Shown here piece after piece: positions 23,519 to 33,905 of a stretch of 64,000 bases of DNA (positions are counted from its first letter, which is position 1; the number at the start of each line of letters is the position of its first letter). Under the pieces are notes generated by a model that worked only from the letters and a program-made list of their open reading frames with translations, ran no database searches and had not been told where the DNA came from. Both the position numbers and the translations under genes were made by a program. Location: positions 84,702,278-84,766,277 of the forward strand of contig CM043967.1 in NCBI GenBank assembly GCA_014529385.2. Direction: 5' to 3'. The DNA comes from Adiantum capillus-veneris. Its lineage: Eukaryota > Streptophyta > Polypodiopsida > Polypodiales > Pteridaceae.

Positions 23519-24618
23519 TGTAACATTTAATGGCCTAAAAAATTGTGTGTAGCGGAAATTAGCATGAACATAGTGGGCATTTCATTAGAATAAATTCCTA
23601 ATGAGAATTACAAGAGTGCTTGGGTGGAGAGAGAGCAACAAAAAGCATAACACCTAGTTAGATAGCATGAACAATACTTTCAAAAGAGAGTGAAATTAAG
23701 CTATTGACAACAGTTGAGGACCAGATTTGCATGGAGCCGGTCCCCCCTCCAAAAGGCTTTGTATTATGGTTTCTCCCATCAAGAGAGACATTGTACAATA
23801 CAATTCTTTGTGTTCCTTCAAGACTAGCTAGTGCAATGAAGATGAAAGCTTCATGCACTAAGCAAAACACTTAGCAAACACAACATCACTTATCCCCGGT
23901 CTCAGACCCAAGACCTCATACACCTTCAAAGATGGTGAGAGCTAGCAGGGTATGAGAGTAGATTAAGAGGAAGAAGGAGTATTCTTACGAGAAAGATGTA
24001 CATCTCCTCACATAATCACTCATATTAGCATAGCTTAGCGTAGTAATTAGCATGGTAGAGGAGATGAGCATGCATTAAAGCTTGGCTCTTGGTTGGATTT
24101 GCATCACAAAGCCAAGAGTTGTTGGTGTAGGCCTCCCTTCTCACAAGCTTGGAGTAGGTGGTAAGCTTTCCATTAAAGCTTGAGAAGGAGACAGAGTCTT
24201 CTTTACTTCACACATGAGATTGTGTGAGTGTGTGTGTGATAATGCCTTGCAAAATACAGCCCCCTCTCTCTCTCTTGGGTGACCCCTCTTGCTATTTCCT
24301 CTTGGTATCCTTTCCTTGGACCTCCCTAGGGCTAGCCAATGACAATTAAGCAGCATAAGTGATAGCCTTCTGACATGTGTCCCCCTTTCCCCTTTTGTGA
24401 GATCTTTAGGTAATTTAATAATTCAACTAAACTCTCATTGGGCCCCTTTTCCTCCTGGCCAATAGGAATCAAGCAAGCCATTGGGCTATTGAATGCTCAT
24501 TGGACCCCTTGGGAGACTGTCCAATAGTCTTCTAGAGGACTTAATTCTCATTGGTTCTTTTTTAAAGTGTTTTTAAATTAATTAAACTAGATTTCCTCTA
24601 GCCTAATTCTCATTGGTC
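23519..24618 (-). mobile_element. 3' LTR of element A, left part
   Basis: Starts TGTAACATTTAATGGCC, as do the LTRs at 19404 and 35907. The two A LTRs share bases that differ from B, which supports pairing them as one element. The part ends at tggtc (24614-24618), the left copy of the copia target duplication. Confidence 0.85.
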
Positions 24619-24896
24619 TGTAGACATGTAGTAGTGTTAGTGTGTATACGCGCTTCACCAGGGGCACTTTTCTCCCACTGGGTTTTTCCCCCTGGACATC
24701 CGGTGTGAAAGGACACCTTATCTCTTAGGGTTTCATATAAGCTTTGTAGCTCTGAGTTTGTATACAATAATTATTCTAATATAGAGAGAGAGACTACAGA
24801 GATCTCGTACACAAGCTCTGTGTCTTCTCCTTCTCCATCTTCTTCCTACTCTGAGTTGCTGTCTTCCTTCTGTTTCCTGTTTCATCATCTTCAACA
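24619..24896 (+). repeat. copia-1 5' LTR
   Basis: 278 bp, TG...CA. A TATA-like stretch (catataagc, about 24733) lies mid-LTR and a GA-rich run (about 24784-24793) lies downstream of it, a plausible promoter and leader start. The 3' end is pyrimidine-rich (U5). Confidence 0.95.
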
Positions 24897-24897
24897 A

Positions 24898-24910
24898 TTG
24901 GTTTCAGAGC
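24898..24910 (+). promoter_or_regulatory. copia-1 primer-binding site
   Basis: ttggtttcagagc starts one base after the LTR. It matches the usual plant copia site complementary to initiator tRNA-Met (tggtatcagagc) except for one base (t for a). It would prime minus-strand DNA synthesis. Confidence 0.85.
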
Positions 24911-25295
24911 GAGGTGATTTCCAGAGCCTCTACTTGCGTTTTCGCGTCCGCGCGCGCAATCGCAGTTTTCAGGCAGTTTTCGAAAAATTTGTTCGTGGGA
25001 GCATCCTCGACGTTCCGGGAGTATTCTGATCAGGCGACCTGGAGTTTTACCCCCCTTTCGAAGCCGTTCGAGCCCTAAGAATTTTGTTCTGAGCAGCGTA
25101 GCAGAAGTTACTTTTCGGAGGCGTTTAGATCAAGAGGGTGTGCTTTTTGACAGATTTTCTTCAGGTAAACAGTTCTTTTGGGAAGCAGCTTGTCTTAGCT
25201 TTGTGCTGAGATTTTGTGTAGAGTTTTGCTTGGATTGGAGAGGAGATTTGTGAATCTCTTGGAGGTTCTTTTTCTCTCTTGTGTGCATCTACAGT

Positions 25296-28200
25296 ATGGC
25301 TCAATCTACGGAGAAAGAGATTTTTGGTGCGTTTACATCCGAAGACAAATTGGATGGTACCAACTATTCTCTTTGGTTTTTTATGGCCAAAAATGTTTTG
25401 GTTGGTAAAGGATTGTGGGATTATGTATCTGGAGATGAAGTTCGTCCAGGTAGCATTGCACCTGCCACGCCTGGTCGTGGTGCAGCTGTTGGTGCAGGAC
25501 CCTCACAAGTCACTCCAGAGCAAAAGAGATGGGATACTAAAGATGCACAAGCTATGGCTGTGATTGCCTTAACCATAAAGAGGACAATCACACCACATAT
25601 CAGATCTTGCAGAACTTCTGAGGATGCTTGGAACACTCTGCAAGCTATGTTTGGAGGAAGAAACGCTGCCAGAATAGAGTTTTTGAAGAAACAACTTGAC
25701 AAAATACAGATGGACGAAGGTGACGATATTGTCGAGCATCTTACAAAAATCAGGGATCTTAAAGAGCAATTGCTTAGCATTGATGAAGTGATTCCAGAGA
25801 AGGACTTGGTTTCCAAAACACTCAATTCACTACCACCATCTTATTTGACTTTTCAGACTTCTTTGACTCTGTCTTTGCGAGCTAATCCTGACCCTCTTCA
25901 TTTTGAAGAGTTAGTGGCTTTGCTATTGCAGGAGGATCAATCACGTAAGAACAAGTCTTTACAGGTGGATGGTATGGATCATGCTCTTGTTGTACAGAAC
26001 AAAAACAGGGGTAAAGAGAGTGCTCATTACTCCAAGTCTAGTGCAGGACAATCTTCAGAGAAGTCTAAAGGTGATTCCGACAAGTCCAAGAAGAAAGGTA
26101 AATGTCACTACTGCAAGAAACCTGGTCACTACATTAGTGAGTGTAAAAAGCGAATTGCTAAAGAAAAGAAGAAAGAGTCAAGTTTGGTTGTTTCAGCTTA
26201 TGGTGATTCTTCTACAGCTAAAGAAGAGTCTGCAAACTTTGTGCAGGATTCTTATGCTTTTGTAGTATGTTCAAATTTTTCTGCTTACAGTGTTGACAAG
26301 ACACAAATGATTTGGTACTTTGATAGTGGTGCATCCAGGCATATTACTTCAAGGAAGGATTTGTTTTGTTCATTGGATGCAGCTCCAGCAGGAAAGAAGG
26401 GGACATGTGCAAATAATGCTTCTTATCCAATCAAAGGTGTTGGTAAGATTTTGATTACCATTTCAGATGGTTCAGATTTATGCTTGCCAGATGTCTTATA
26501 TGTTCCAGGGATCAAGAAGAATTTGTTGTCTGTATCCTCTCTTGCAAAAAATGGTCTTCGGGTCATTTTTGAGGATGACAGATGTGTTGTACGAGATCGA
26601 GAGAATGGTTATTCTCTTATCACTACAGGTACGCTGGACAATGGACTATTTGTGCTAGATCGTTATGAAAAGCAGATTCAGGTATGTATTGCAGAAACAA
26701 AGACTCAGGCCATGCAGAATGCTGAGTTGTGGCATGCTAGATTTGGGCATGTTAGTTATGGCAGTTTGATGACTTTACAACGTCATAATATGGTGCATGA
26801 TTTGTCTTTATTGGAGATGCCACCAAGACATGTATGTGAAGGTTGCGTTCTTGGAAAGATGCACAGATTTGCATTTTCGCAGGATGGTTCAGTTAGAGCG
26901 ACAAGAAAGTTGCAGCTTGTACACAGTGATGTATGTGGTCCTATGAGGATGCCATCTATAGGAAACAGCCTTTATTTTGTGACCTTCATTGATGAATTTT
27001 CCAGGTTTTGTTGGGTGTATCCACTCAAAGCAAAGTCAGATGTGTTTGCAGTTTTTCAACATTATGTCGCCATGGTTGAAAATGAAACAGGTTGCAAAGT
27101 ACAGACTCTTCGTACCGATCGAGGAGGTGAATACATGTCAGGTGCATTTAAGGATTTTTTGGGAAAGAAAGGCATTAAACACCAATGCACTATGCCATAC
27201 ACACCACAACAGAATGGTGTTGCAGAAAGGAAGAACAGGTCTTTAATGGAGACAGCTAGATGTATGCTCAAGGCTAAGAGTTTGCCTCATAAGCTATGGA
27301 TGGAGGCAGTTGCTTGTGCAGCACATGTTTTGAACAGGTGTCCTACTCGTGCCTTGAAGACCATTACTGCATATGAAGCTTGGTATGACAAAAAACCTTC
27401 AGTCAGTTATCTTCGTGTTTTTGGTTGTCTTGCTTATGCTCACATCCCTCAGCAGTTACGTGGGAAGCTTGATGATAAGGCAATCAAATGTATATTTGTG
27501 GGGTACAGTAGTGGAAGTAAAGGTTATAGACTTTACAATCCTGCTACAAACAAGATTTTTGAAAGTCGTGATGTAATTTTTGCAGAAACTACTGCTCAAC
27601 CTATGGTTGCTTTTGATGTACCTCATATGCAGACACATGATGTATTTGAAGGTTTGCTTCCTTCTTTTGTGGAGAATCGAGAATCACAACAGGTTGATAA
27701 TCTTGATCAATCTTTTGATCAGCATGTGACACCTCATGATGTAGAGGAAATTGTGCGTGAAGAGCAAGAAGTTCTCAGGGAAGAAAGAACCTTGCCTAAA
27801 TGGGTTCAGAAAACTTTGCAGGATAGCAAGTTGGATGCACCGTTGCCACGGAAAACACGTGCTGGTACTACTTTTGGCAGAGAGCAAGTAGATTTGGCTT
27901 GCTTTAGCACTCTTTGTGATGCAGATGAGCCTGATTCATTTGAACAAGCTTTAGAGTGTGTTCAGTGGAAAGATGCTATGCAGCAAGAAATTGATTCTAT
28001 TCATAAGAATCATACATGGGATCTAGTGGACTTGCCTACAGGTAAAAAGCCTATTGGTACAAAGTGGGTTTTTAAGGTAAAAAGGAAACAAGATGGTACT
28101 GTTGACAGGTACAAAGCAAGGCTTGTGGCAAAAGGCTATGCGCAACAGAAAGGCATAGATTATGATGAAACCTTTGCTCCTACTTCTCGTGCATCCACAG

Positions 28201-29477
28201 TTAGATCACTAGTTGCAATTGCTGCTCATCATGGTTGGAAAGTGCATCAGTTGGATATCAAAACTGCTTTTTTGAATGGTGATTTGCAGGAAGAAGTTTA
28301 TGTAATTCAACCAAGTGGTTTTGTTGTAAAAGGTCAAGAGCAAAAGGTATGTAGATTGCGTAAAGCTTTGTATGGTCTCAAACAGGCTCCAAGAGCATGG
28401 TATGAGAAGATACATACTTATTTGATTGGCCAGGGATTTCAGAATAGTCCAACAGAAAGTACTTTGTATGTCAAAAAGAGAGATGGAGTTCTCATTATGC
28501 TAACACTTTATGTGGATGATATGCTTCTTACAGGCAATAATGCAGATGAAATTGAAGCGTTTAAAGATGCTTTGAGAAAAACCTTTGAGATGTCTGATCT
28601 TGGTTTGCTACATTATTACTTGGGTATTCAGTTTGTGCAATCAGAGGATGGCATATACATGTTGCAGGCAAAATATTTGCATAAAATTTTGGACAAGTTT
28701 GGTATGCAAAATTGTAAACCAATCTCTACACTCGTAGAAACTGGATCAAAGTTGAGCATGCACGATGCTGGAGAACCTTTTGATGTACATACTTATGCAG
28801 CAGCGGTTGGTTGCTTGATATATTTGGCAGGCAACACTCGTCCAGACATTCAATTTGGGGTTTCACAAGCAAGCAGATTTATGCACAGCCCAGGTATGCA
28901 TCATTGGCAGGCTGTGAAGCGCATACTTCGTTACCTTTCAGGTACCCCTAATCTTGCCATGTTCTTTCCAAGGGGGGATATGTATGGAAAGCACAGTTCT
29001 ATGCAGCTTCTTGGTTACAGCGATTCAGATTGGGCTGGTGATTTTGACACACGACATTCCACAAGTGGCAATTGTTTTTTCTTGGAAAATGCATGTATAT
29101 CTTGGCTAAGCAAGAAGCAACCCACAGTGGCTACATCAACTTGTGAAGCTGAGTACAGGGCAGCTTTCACGGCAACAGTTGATTGTGTATGGATACGCAG
29201 GTTATTGGCAGATCTTTGTGAGTGTCAACAGGCACCCACTACCATTTTCACTGACAGTCAGAGCGCTATTGCAGTTGCAAGGAATCCAGTATTTCATGCA
29301 AGAACAAAGCACATAGAGGTTCAATACCACTATGTCAGGGAAAGGCTACATGCAGGGGAGATCACACTAACTTACTGTCCTACACAGGATAACATTGCAG
29401 ATCTATTTACGAAGGCGTTATCACGAGAAAAGTTTGAAGCTTTCCAAAAAGCTTTGGGCTTACTCTCATACACATGA
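25296..29477 (+). CDS. copia-1 Gag-Pol polyprotein, uninterrupted
   Basis: 1393 codons from ATG 25296. The frame opens slightly earlier, but only with a GTG, so the first ATG is preferred. The N-terminus MAQSTEKEIFGAF also matches the start position of the copia-2 polyprotein. Order is Ty1/copia: gag UBN2-like region (about 10-230), zinc knuckle C-x2-C-x4-H-x4-C at 270-283, aspartic protease with DSG at 343-345, integrase with its zinc region (WHARFGH...CEGC, about 478-520), core D545, D608 and E644 (exactly 35 residues between the last two), RT with LDIKTAFLNG and YVDDM at 1072-1076, and RNase H from YSDSDWAG (about 1241) to ADLFTKALS. All catalytic residues I can locate are present. The protein would cleave itself and make, package and insert the element's DNA. 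There is no envelope frame and no stop between gag and pol, so the Gag/Pol ratio must be set some other way. Confidence 0.95.
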   Translation: MAQSTEKEIFGAFTSEDKLDGTNYSLWFFMAKNVLVGKGLWDYVSGDEVRPGSIAPATPGRGAAVGAGPSQVTPEQKRWDTKDAQAMAVIALTIKRTITPHIRSCRTSEDAWNTLQAMFGGRNAARIEFLKKQLDKIQMDEGDDIVEHLTKIRDLKEQLLSIDEVIPEKDLVSKTLNSLPPSYLTFQTSLTLSLRANPDPLHFEELVALLLQEDQSRKNKSLQVDGMDHALVVQNKNRGKESAHYSKSSAGQSSEKSKGDSDKSKKKGKCHYCKKPGHYISECKKRIAKEKKKESSLVVSAYGDSSTAKEESANFVQDSYAFVVCSNFSAYSVDKTQMIWYFDSGASRHITSRKDLFCSLDAAPAGKKGTCANNASYPIKGVGKILITISDGSDLCLPDVLYVPGIKKNLLSVSSLAKNGLRVIFEDDRCVVRDRENGYSLITTGTLDNGLFVLDRYEKQIQVCIAETKTQAMQNAELWHARFGHVSYGSLMTLQRHNMVHDLSLLEMPPRHVCEGCVLGKMHRFAFSQDGSVRATRKLQLVHSDVCGPMRMPSIGNSLYFVTFIDEFSRFCWVYPLKAKSDVFAVFQHYVAMVENETGCKVQTLRTDRGGEYMSGAFKDFLGKKGIKHQCTMPYTPQQNGVAERKNRSLMETARCMLKAKSLPHKLWMEAVACAAHVLNRCPTRALKTITAYEAWYDKKPSVSYLRVFGCLAYAHIPQQLRGKLDDKAIKCIFVGYSSGSKGYRLYNPATNKIFESRDVIFAETTAQPMVAFDVPHMQTHDVFEGLLPSFVENRESQQVDNLDQSFDQHVTPHDVEEIVREEQEVLREERTLPKWVQKTLQDSKLDAPLPRKTRAGTTFGREQVDLACFSTLCDADEPDSFEQALECVQWKDAMQQEIDSIHKNHTWDLVDLPTGKKPIGTKWVFKVKRKQDGTVDRYKARLVAKGYAQQKGIDYDETFAPTSRASTVRSLVAIAAHHGWKVHQLDIKTAFLNGDLQEEVYVIQPSGFVVKGQEQKVCRLRKALYGLKQAPRAWYEKIHTYLIGQGFQNSPTESTLYVKKRDGVLIMLTLYVDDMLLTGNNADEIEAFKDALRKTFEMSDLGLLHYYLGIQFVQSEDGIYMLQAKYLHKILDKFGMQNCKPISTLVETGSKLSMHDAGEPFDVHTYAAAVGCLIYLAGNTRPDIQFGVSQASRFMHSPGMHHWQAVKRILRYLSGTPNLAMFFPRGDMYGKHSSMQLLGYSDSDWAGDFDTRHSTSGNCFFLENACISWLSKKQPTVATSTCEAEYRAAFTATVDCVWIRRLLADLCECQQAPTTIFTDSQSAIAVARNPVFHARTKHIEVQYHYVRERLHAGEITLTYCPTQDNIADLFTKALSREKFEAFQKALGLLSYT

Positions 29478-29514
29478 TGATCTGCTACCTTGTACGGATT
29501 CACACTATCACTAC

Positions 29515-29524
29515 AGGGGGGATT
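29515..29524 (+). promoter_or_regulatory. copia-1 polypurine tract
   Basis: aggggggatt sits directly before the 3' LTR. copia-2 has the same tract before its 3' LTR (62703-62712). It would prime plus-strand DNA synthesis. Confidence 0.85.
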
Positions 29525-29802
29525 TGTAGACATGTAGTAGTGTTAGTGTGTATACGCGCTTCACCAGGGGCACTTTTCTCCCACTGGGTTTTTCCCCCTG
29601 GACATCCGGTGTGAAAGGACACCTTATCTCTTAGGGTTTCATATAAGCTTTGTAGCTCTGAGTTTGTATACAATAATTATTCTAATACAGAGAGAGAGAC
29701 TACAGAGATCTCGTACACAAGCTCTGTGTCTTCTCTTTCTCCATCTTCTTCCTACTCTGAGTTGCTGTCTTCCTTCTGTTTCCTGTTTCATCATCTTCAA
29801 CA
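29525..29802 (+). repeat. copia-1 3' LTR
   Basis: 278 bp, nearly identical to the 5' LTR (two substitutions by eye). It is followed by the right copy of the target duplication TGGTC, then by the resumed gypsy A LTR (ccacctccaaggcc). Confidence 0.95.
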
Positions 29803-29807
29803 TGGTC

Positions 29808-30271
29808 CACCTCCAAGGCCATCCAATAGGAATTGGGTACACCTTGTGGGCATTTGGCCTAGGGAGCTGACGTGTGTCCCTCATTCCCTTTGTGTAAAGG
29901 GAGCTTGTGTGTGTGTGTGTGGCTGTATCTCTCATCCCCTACAAGCAAGGCTCACCCCCTCCTAAGAAGGGATTTGTAAAGACTTTTTTGACACACAAAA
30001 AACATCCAATTCCCCCATGGTTGACCTTTGGACACAACCTTTGAATTTTGGAACCTTAGCATTTTGGAAGTCTTAATGGGCTGAACCTTAGGGTCTTTTT
30101 AGACCATTGTTGGCTCTTTTGCAGATGGCCCCCCCTTTGGATCCCTACTGTGGCCGGTCTGCTAGCTTAACCAATATTCTAGCTTTTTCTCGCCTGGCAC
30201 TTCTGCATATTAAATGATCAGTTTACCATGAGAAAATCATTTAGGAGAATTAGATATTGATTATTATGACA
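29808..30271 (-). mobile_element. 3' LTR of element A, right part
   Basis: Continues the LTR broken at 24618. The LTR of B reads through the same point without a break (cattggtccacctccaaggcc at 20480-20500). It ends ...TTATTATGACA, followed by the complement of a polypurine tract (ttacctctctcttg). The total LTR length without the insert is about 1564 bp, close to the 1576 bp of B. Confidence 0.9.
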
Positions 30272-30289
30272 TTACCTCTCTCTTGAAAT

Positions 30290-30309
30290 CATAGTCGTCC
30301 TCGACTATG
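30290..30309. repeat. Perfect hairpin beside the polypurine tract (element A)
   Basis: Same 8-bp stem and 4-base loop as at 20998-21017 in element B, conserved although surrounding bases differ. Confidence 0.85.
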
Positions 30310-30783
30310 GTGTAGAGAAGATAAAGCATATTTATGAATCCTTTTCTTAGCGGGTAGAGGATCCCTATGTTACGCTACGACATCATTCCACAATGGATGA
30401 CTAGTCCATTTGGCGCTTGAGAGCCTGAGGCTGCCGCAAGCATGTCTGTCTTCACATTAGTTCTATCAATCTTCCATAGTATAGTGACAAGCTCTACTTG
30501 GTGTTTGGGAAATGCCGTCTTCGCAAACTTGATCTAAGCATGCATACTACTTCATTTTTGTGCACAATAAAGAAAAACAGAGTCTTATAAGACAAAAAAT
30601 TTGTTCATTTTTAACATTTTGTACATTTGCTTACTCTTGGGAAGCATTGTAAGCATTGACAAGGTTTAGGTTATCCTTTAATTGTATGCCTTGCATCCAT
30701 CTAGCATCTTCAAAAGGATAATTCTTAAAATTAATAAGATATCGTCGAATAGTCTTACCGTCTCTTAGTATCTTGTATTCATG

Positions 30784-32253
30784 TCAAAGAATGGACTCCG
30801 GCTGCAGCACCTCTTCTTGGTCCTCGATCTCCGGTGGGTCTTCAATAGTTGGTTCTTGAGGTGGCTCTCCTTTGTAAGGCTTTAAGAGGCTCACATGGAA
30901 AGCATTGTGTATGAGCCAATGATTGGGAGACTTAAGTTGATAGGCCATCTCATTGATTGGCCTAAGAATCTGGAAGGGACCATAATACCTTTTTGTTAGT
31001 TTAGCATAGTACTTTTGGTGTCTCGTAGGATTCTTGCCCGTCGTGCGCCTTAATCGAGCCTTGGGAAACTTTAATAAGACCCAATAATTTTCTTTAAAGG
31101 CTTGGGCTCTTCTGTGCTTGTTAGCAGCAGCCTTTTGCCTTTGTTGTGAGATAGAGATAGCATCCTTAATCTTTTGAAAAGATTCTTGTAGGTCTCGACT
31201 ATACTCATCTGCAGCGAAGATCTTCCCATGTACCTTAAGTAGCAAGGGACTTTTTGATCTTCCCTCAATTACCTCGAAAGGTGCTTTTCCCATGGAAGTA
31301 TGTACAGTGTTATTGTAAGCATACTCCACTAAGGGTAAGTACTTATCCCATTGGGATCTTTGATCTACTTCCGTTACATCGGCTTTTAGTAGATCGAGAA
31401 TTGTTAGGTTAGCTATTTCACTTTGGCCATCCCTTTGTCGATGATAGGCAAAAGAGAAGTTTAGCCTTGTCCCTAAATTCTCAAAGAGACCCTTCCAGAA
31501 ATTAATGGTCATTCTAGGATCTCTATCCGACACTATGGACATTGGCAAGCCATGGTACTTGAAGATTTATGAAATGAAGAGGCTTTCCATTTGATGGGCT
31601 TTGATAGTCTTTTTGACAGGTATAAAATGAGCTTGTTTACTGAACCTGTCTACTATCGTCCATATTCCCATATTCCCATGGATAGACTTAGGCAATCCAA
31701 AGATAAAATCCATGGATATGCTCTTCCATGGTGAATTAGGGATTGGCAAGGGTTGAAGCAATCCAAGTTGCTTCCCTCTATCAAATTTTTTCTTTTGGCA
31801 TACCACACATTTAGAAACATAATCTTGTATGTTTACTTTCATGGTAGGCCAATAGAAATATGTTTCAATTCCCTTTAAGGTAGACTGAATCCCTCTATGC
31901 CCTGCATAAGGTGGAGCATGAGATTCATACATTACTTTCTCACGTAGTGAGTTAGTAACACATAGTCTATTGTCGTAGAGAAGATAACCATCTTGTAAAG
32001 TAAATGGTTCTTCTTTCTTCCCTAATGCAAGGGATGAAATCACATCTCTAAAATCGGGATCCATAGCATACTCATCTATCATTGAAGATAGATCATTGTG
32101 CGTTGCTATGGAAACCGAATTCACTCTCGGTCGTCTTGAGAGTGCATCAGCTACTTGATTATGCTTGCCAGCAATGTGAGCAATATGAAAATGAAATTGC
32201 GAAAGGAAATTTGCCCACCTCATTTGTTTGTTGGAGAGCTTGGTCTGCGTCAT
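30784..32253 (-). pseudogene. Element A integrase with C-terminal chromodomain-like region
   Basis: Two long pieces: 32253-31567 and 31548-30784. The first has the end of RNase H (HIAHIAGKHNQVADALSRR), the zinc finger HAPPYAGH...CVVCQ, and the core start SMDFIFGLPKS with a catalytic Asp. The second has the next core Asp (IVSDRDPRM), the Glu region (DGQSEIANL), a KYYAKLTKRYYGPFQIL module (GPY/F type) and an acidic tail ending EEVLQPESIL. That tail runs, after a break, into a chromodomain-like sequence. A short frame break near 31555 separates the two. It is the best preserved domain of A, and would insert element DNA, possibly steered to heterochromatin by the tail (established for chromoviruses, inferred here). 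Confidence 0.85.
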
Positions 32254-32477
32254 GAAGTACTTAAGACTTTGGTGATCCGTTCGTCGTAGAATAAAAGGCC
32301 TAAAGCTTGCTCAACAGGGTTGAGTCTTCGACTTTCATAGCCTATGGCGTGCCCTTCTTGGAGCAAAACAACTCCAAGGCAATCACCACAAGCATCACAC
32401 CTCAAATGGTTTTGAGAGATCCGGTAGTGTAGGCACAGGTTGAGAGATAAGCTTTTCTTTAAGCTTTTCGAAAGCAT
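32250..32477 (-). pseudogene. Element A RNase H, internally deleted
   Basis: The piece reads CDACGDCLGVVLLQEGHAIGYESRRLNPVEQALG, then jumps. Relative to element B (23000-23080) about 70 bp are missing near 32296, and a few bases near 32400. The middle of the domain is lost and the frame altered. Confidence 0.75.
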
Positions 32478-33340
32478 TGTTCTCCTTAGCAGACCATGTG
32501 TACCTAACGATTTTCTTTGTTAGGTCATGTAATGGTCCCGCAATTTGTGAGAGCTTTTCTATGAAGCGTCTATAGTATGCACACATACCTATAAAGCTTC
32601 TTAGTTCATGAAGATTCTTTGGTTTAGGCCATCCTTTTATTACCTCTAACTTTGATGGATCCATTTGGATGCCATCTTGAGAGATAACGTGACCTAAATA
32701 TTGAATCTCTTGCAAGAAAAAATTACTTTTCTTTCGATTAACATAAAGTTTATTCTCTCTTAAAACTTGAAATATTACCTGGAGATGTTGCTTGTGTTCA
32801 TCATCTAATGAATTAGAGTAGATGATAATATCATCAAAGAACACTCCAGTGAAGGTTCGATGAGGCCTGAACAACTTCTCCATCAAGCGGTTGAATGTGG
32901 CTGGTGCATTGGTCAAGCCAAAAGGCATGACAATATATTCGTAAAGACCAAATGTGGTGCGAAATGCGGTCTTTACAATATCTTGATCAACTATCCTTAT
33001 TTGGTGATAGCCACTTTTTAGGTCAATCCTACTGAAGTAGGTCGACCCTTGTAGCTTATCAATAGGTCTTCTACCCGTGGAACGGGAAACCTATTCTTGA
33101 TAGTGATCTATTTAGTGCTCTATAGTCGACACACATACGATATGTGCCGTCTTTCTTTTGCACTAATAGCACATGTGAGCAAAATGGAGATGAGCTAGGC
33201 CTAACCATACCCTTCTCAACTAACTCATGCACTTGCCACATAATCTCCTCTTGTTGAGCTTGAGAAACTCTATAAGGAGGTTTGTTAGGCGGTGAAATTC
33301 CTGGAAGAAGTTCAATTGCATGGTTATTTCCTCATTTAGG
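32395..33340 (-). pseudogene. Element A reverse transcriptase
   Basis: The clean part (32928-32395) begins MPFGLTNAPATFNRLMEKLF and has VFFDDIIIYS (FFDD in place of YxDD), then FLQEIQYLGHVISQDGIQ and the connection region. The N-terminal part (33340-32930) is recognisable in shifted frames, with an SSSPFCSHVLLVQKKDGTYRMCVDYRALN-like stretch followed by stops. The element could not make RT from one frame. Confidence 0.85.
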
Positions 33341-33508
33341 AGGTAGCTCACAAGGGATTTCGTCAATAAAAACATCTTGAAACCCCTTGAGAAAATTCGA
33401 TAACTCTAATTCCATTTGGTTGCTTTTATTTTCTTTTGCTAAAGCATTAGGTTCATTTTGAGAATCTTTAACAAAAATCATGTACACAGAAATAGAGCTC
33501 TTTATTGA

Positions 33509-33900
33509 CTAGTTGAAAGCTGGTGTATGTACAATGAGAATAGTGTTACCCATTGCCTTAGCATCTATATACATGTCTTTTTCTCTGAACTCAAAGGAGA
33601 TTCTCCTTTCAGGAAATTTAACATTGGCAGCCAGGTGGTCAAACCATGGTGCCCCTAGGATTACATCCTCATGCTTGAGAGGAGAGATAAAGAAGTCCTC
33701 TTTGTCCACATAGCTTTGGACATGAAGCCTCAATTTCCCGATTAAGGGAGTGACTAAAGCTTCTTGCCCCTTGAAAGCACTGTCTGCAGGTAGGACATCT
33801 CCCATCTCGTAGGCTTGTATGCCTAGCTTGGTGGCCAACTCTATAGATATAAATTGTGAGTAGAGCCAAGGTCAAAGAGAATAAAAGAATCATGTTCTCT
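33509..33900 (-). pseudogene. Element A aspartic protease
   Basis: A retropepsin-like region. The active-site sequence is FDLGSTHN where the related element C has FDPGSTHN. IELATKLGIQAYEMGDVLPAD and a flap end DVILGAPWFDHLAANV follow (33838-33509). Plant chromoviruses commonly carry D-x-G-[SA]-T/S-H here. The frame is shifted between the active-site part and the rest. Confidence 0.75.
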
Positions 33901-33905
33901 TACCT

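Larger units (their letters stand above)
24619..29802 (+). mobile_element. Ty1/copia element, complete and young (copia-1)
   Basis: 5184 bp with 278-bp LTRs (24619-24896 and 29525-29802) that start TGTAGACATG and end TTCAACA. I count two differences between them (t/c near the 'ctaata' run and c/t in the following pyrimidine tract). It is flanked by a perfect 5-bp duplication TGGTC (24614-24618 and 29803-29807). A primer-binding site and a polypurine tract are present, and one uninterrupted polyprotein frame fills the interior. All this is what a recently moved, potentially autonomous element should show. It lies inside the 3' LTR of gypsy element A, in the opposite orientation. Confidence 0.95.

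Noticed and set aside
25281-25295. A GTG start five codons before the copia-1 ATG
   Set aside because: The first ATG (25296) gives an N-terminus that fits the homologous copia-2 protein. Non-ATG initiation has no support.
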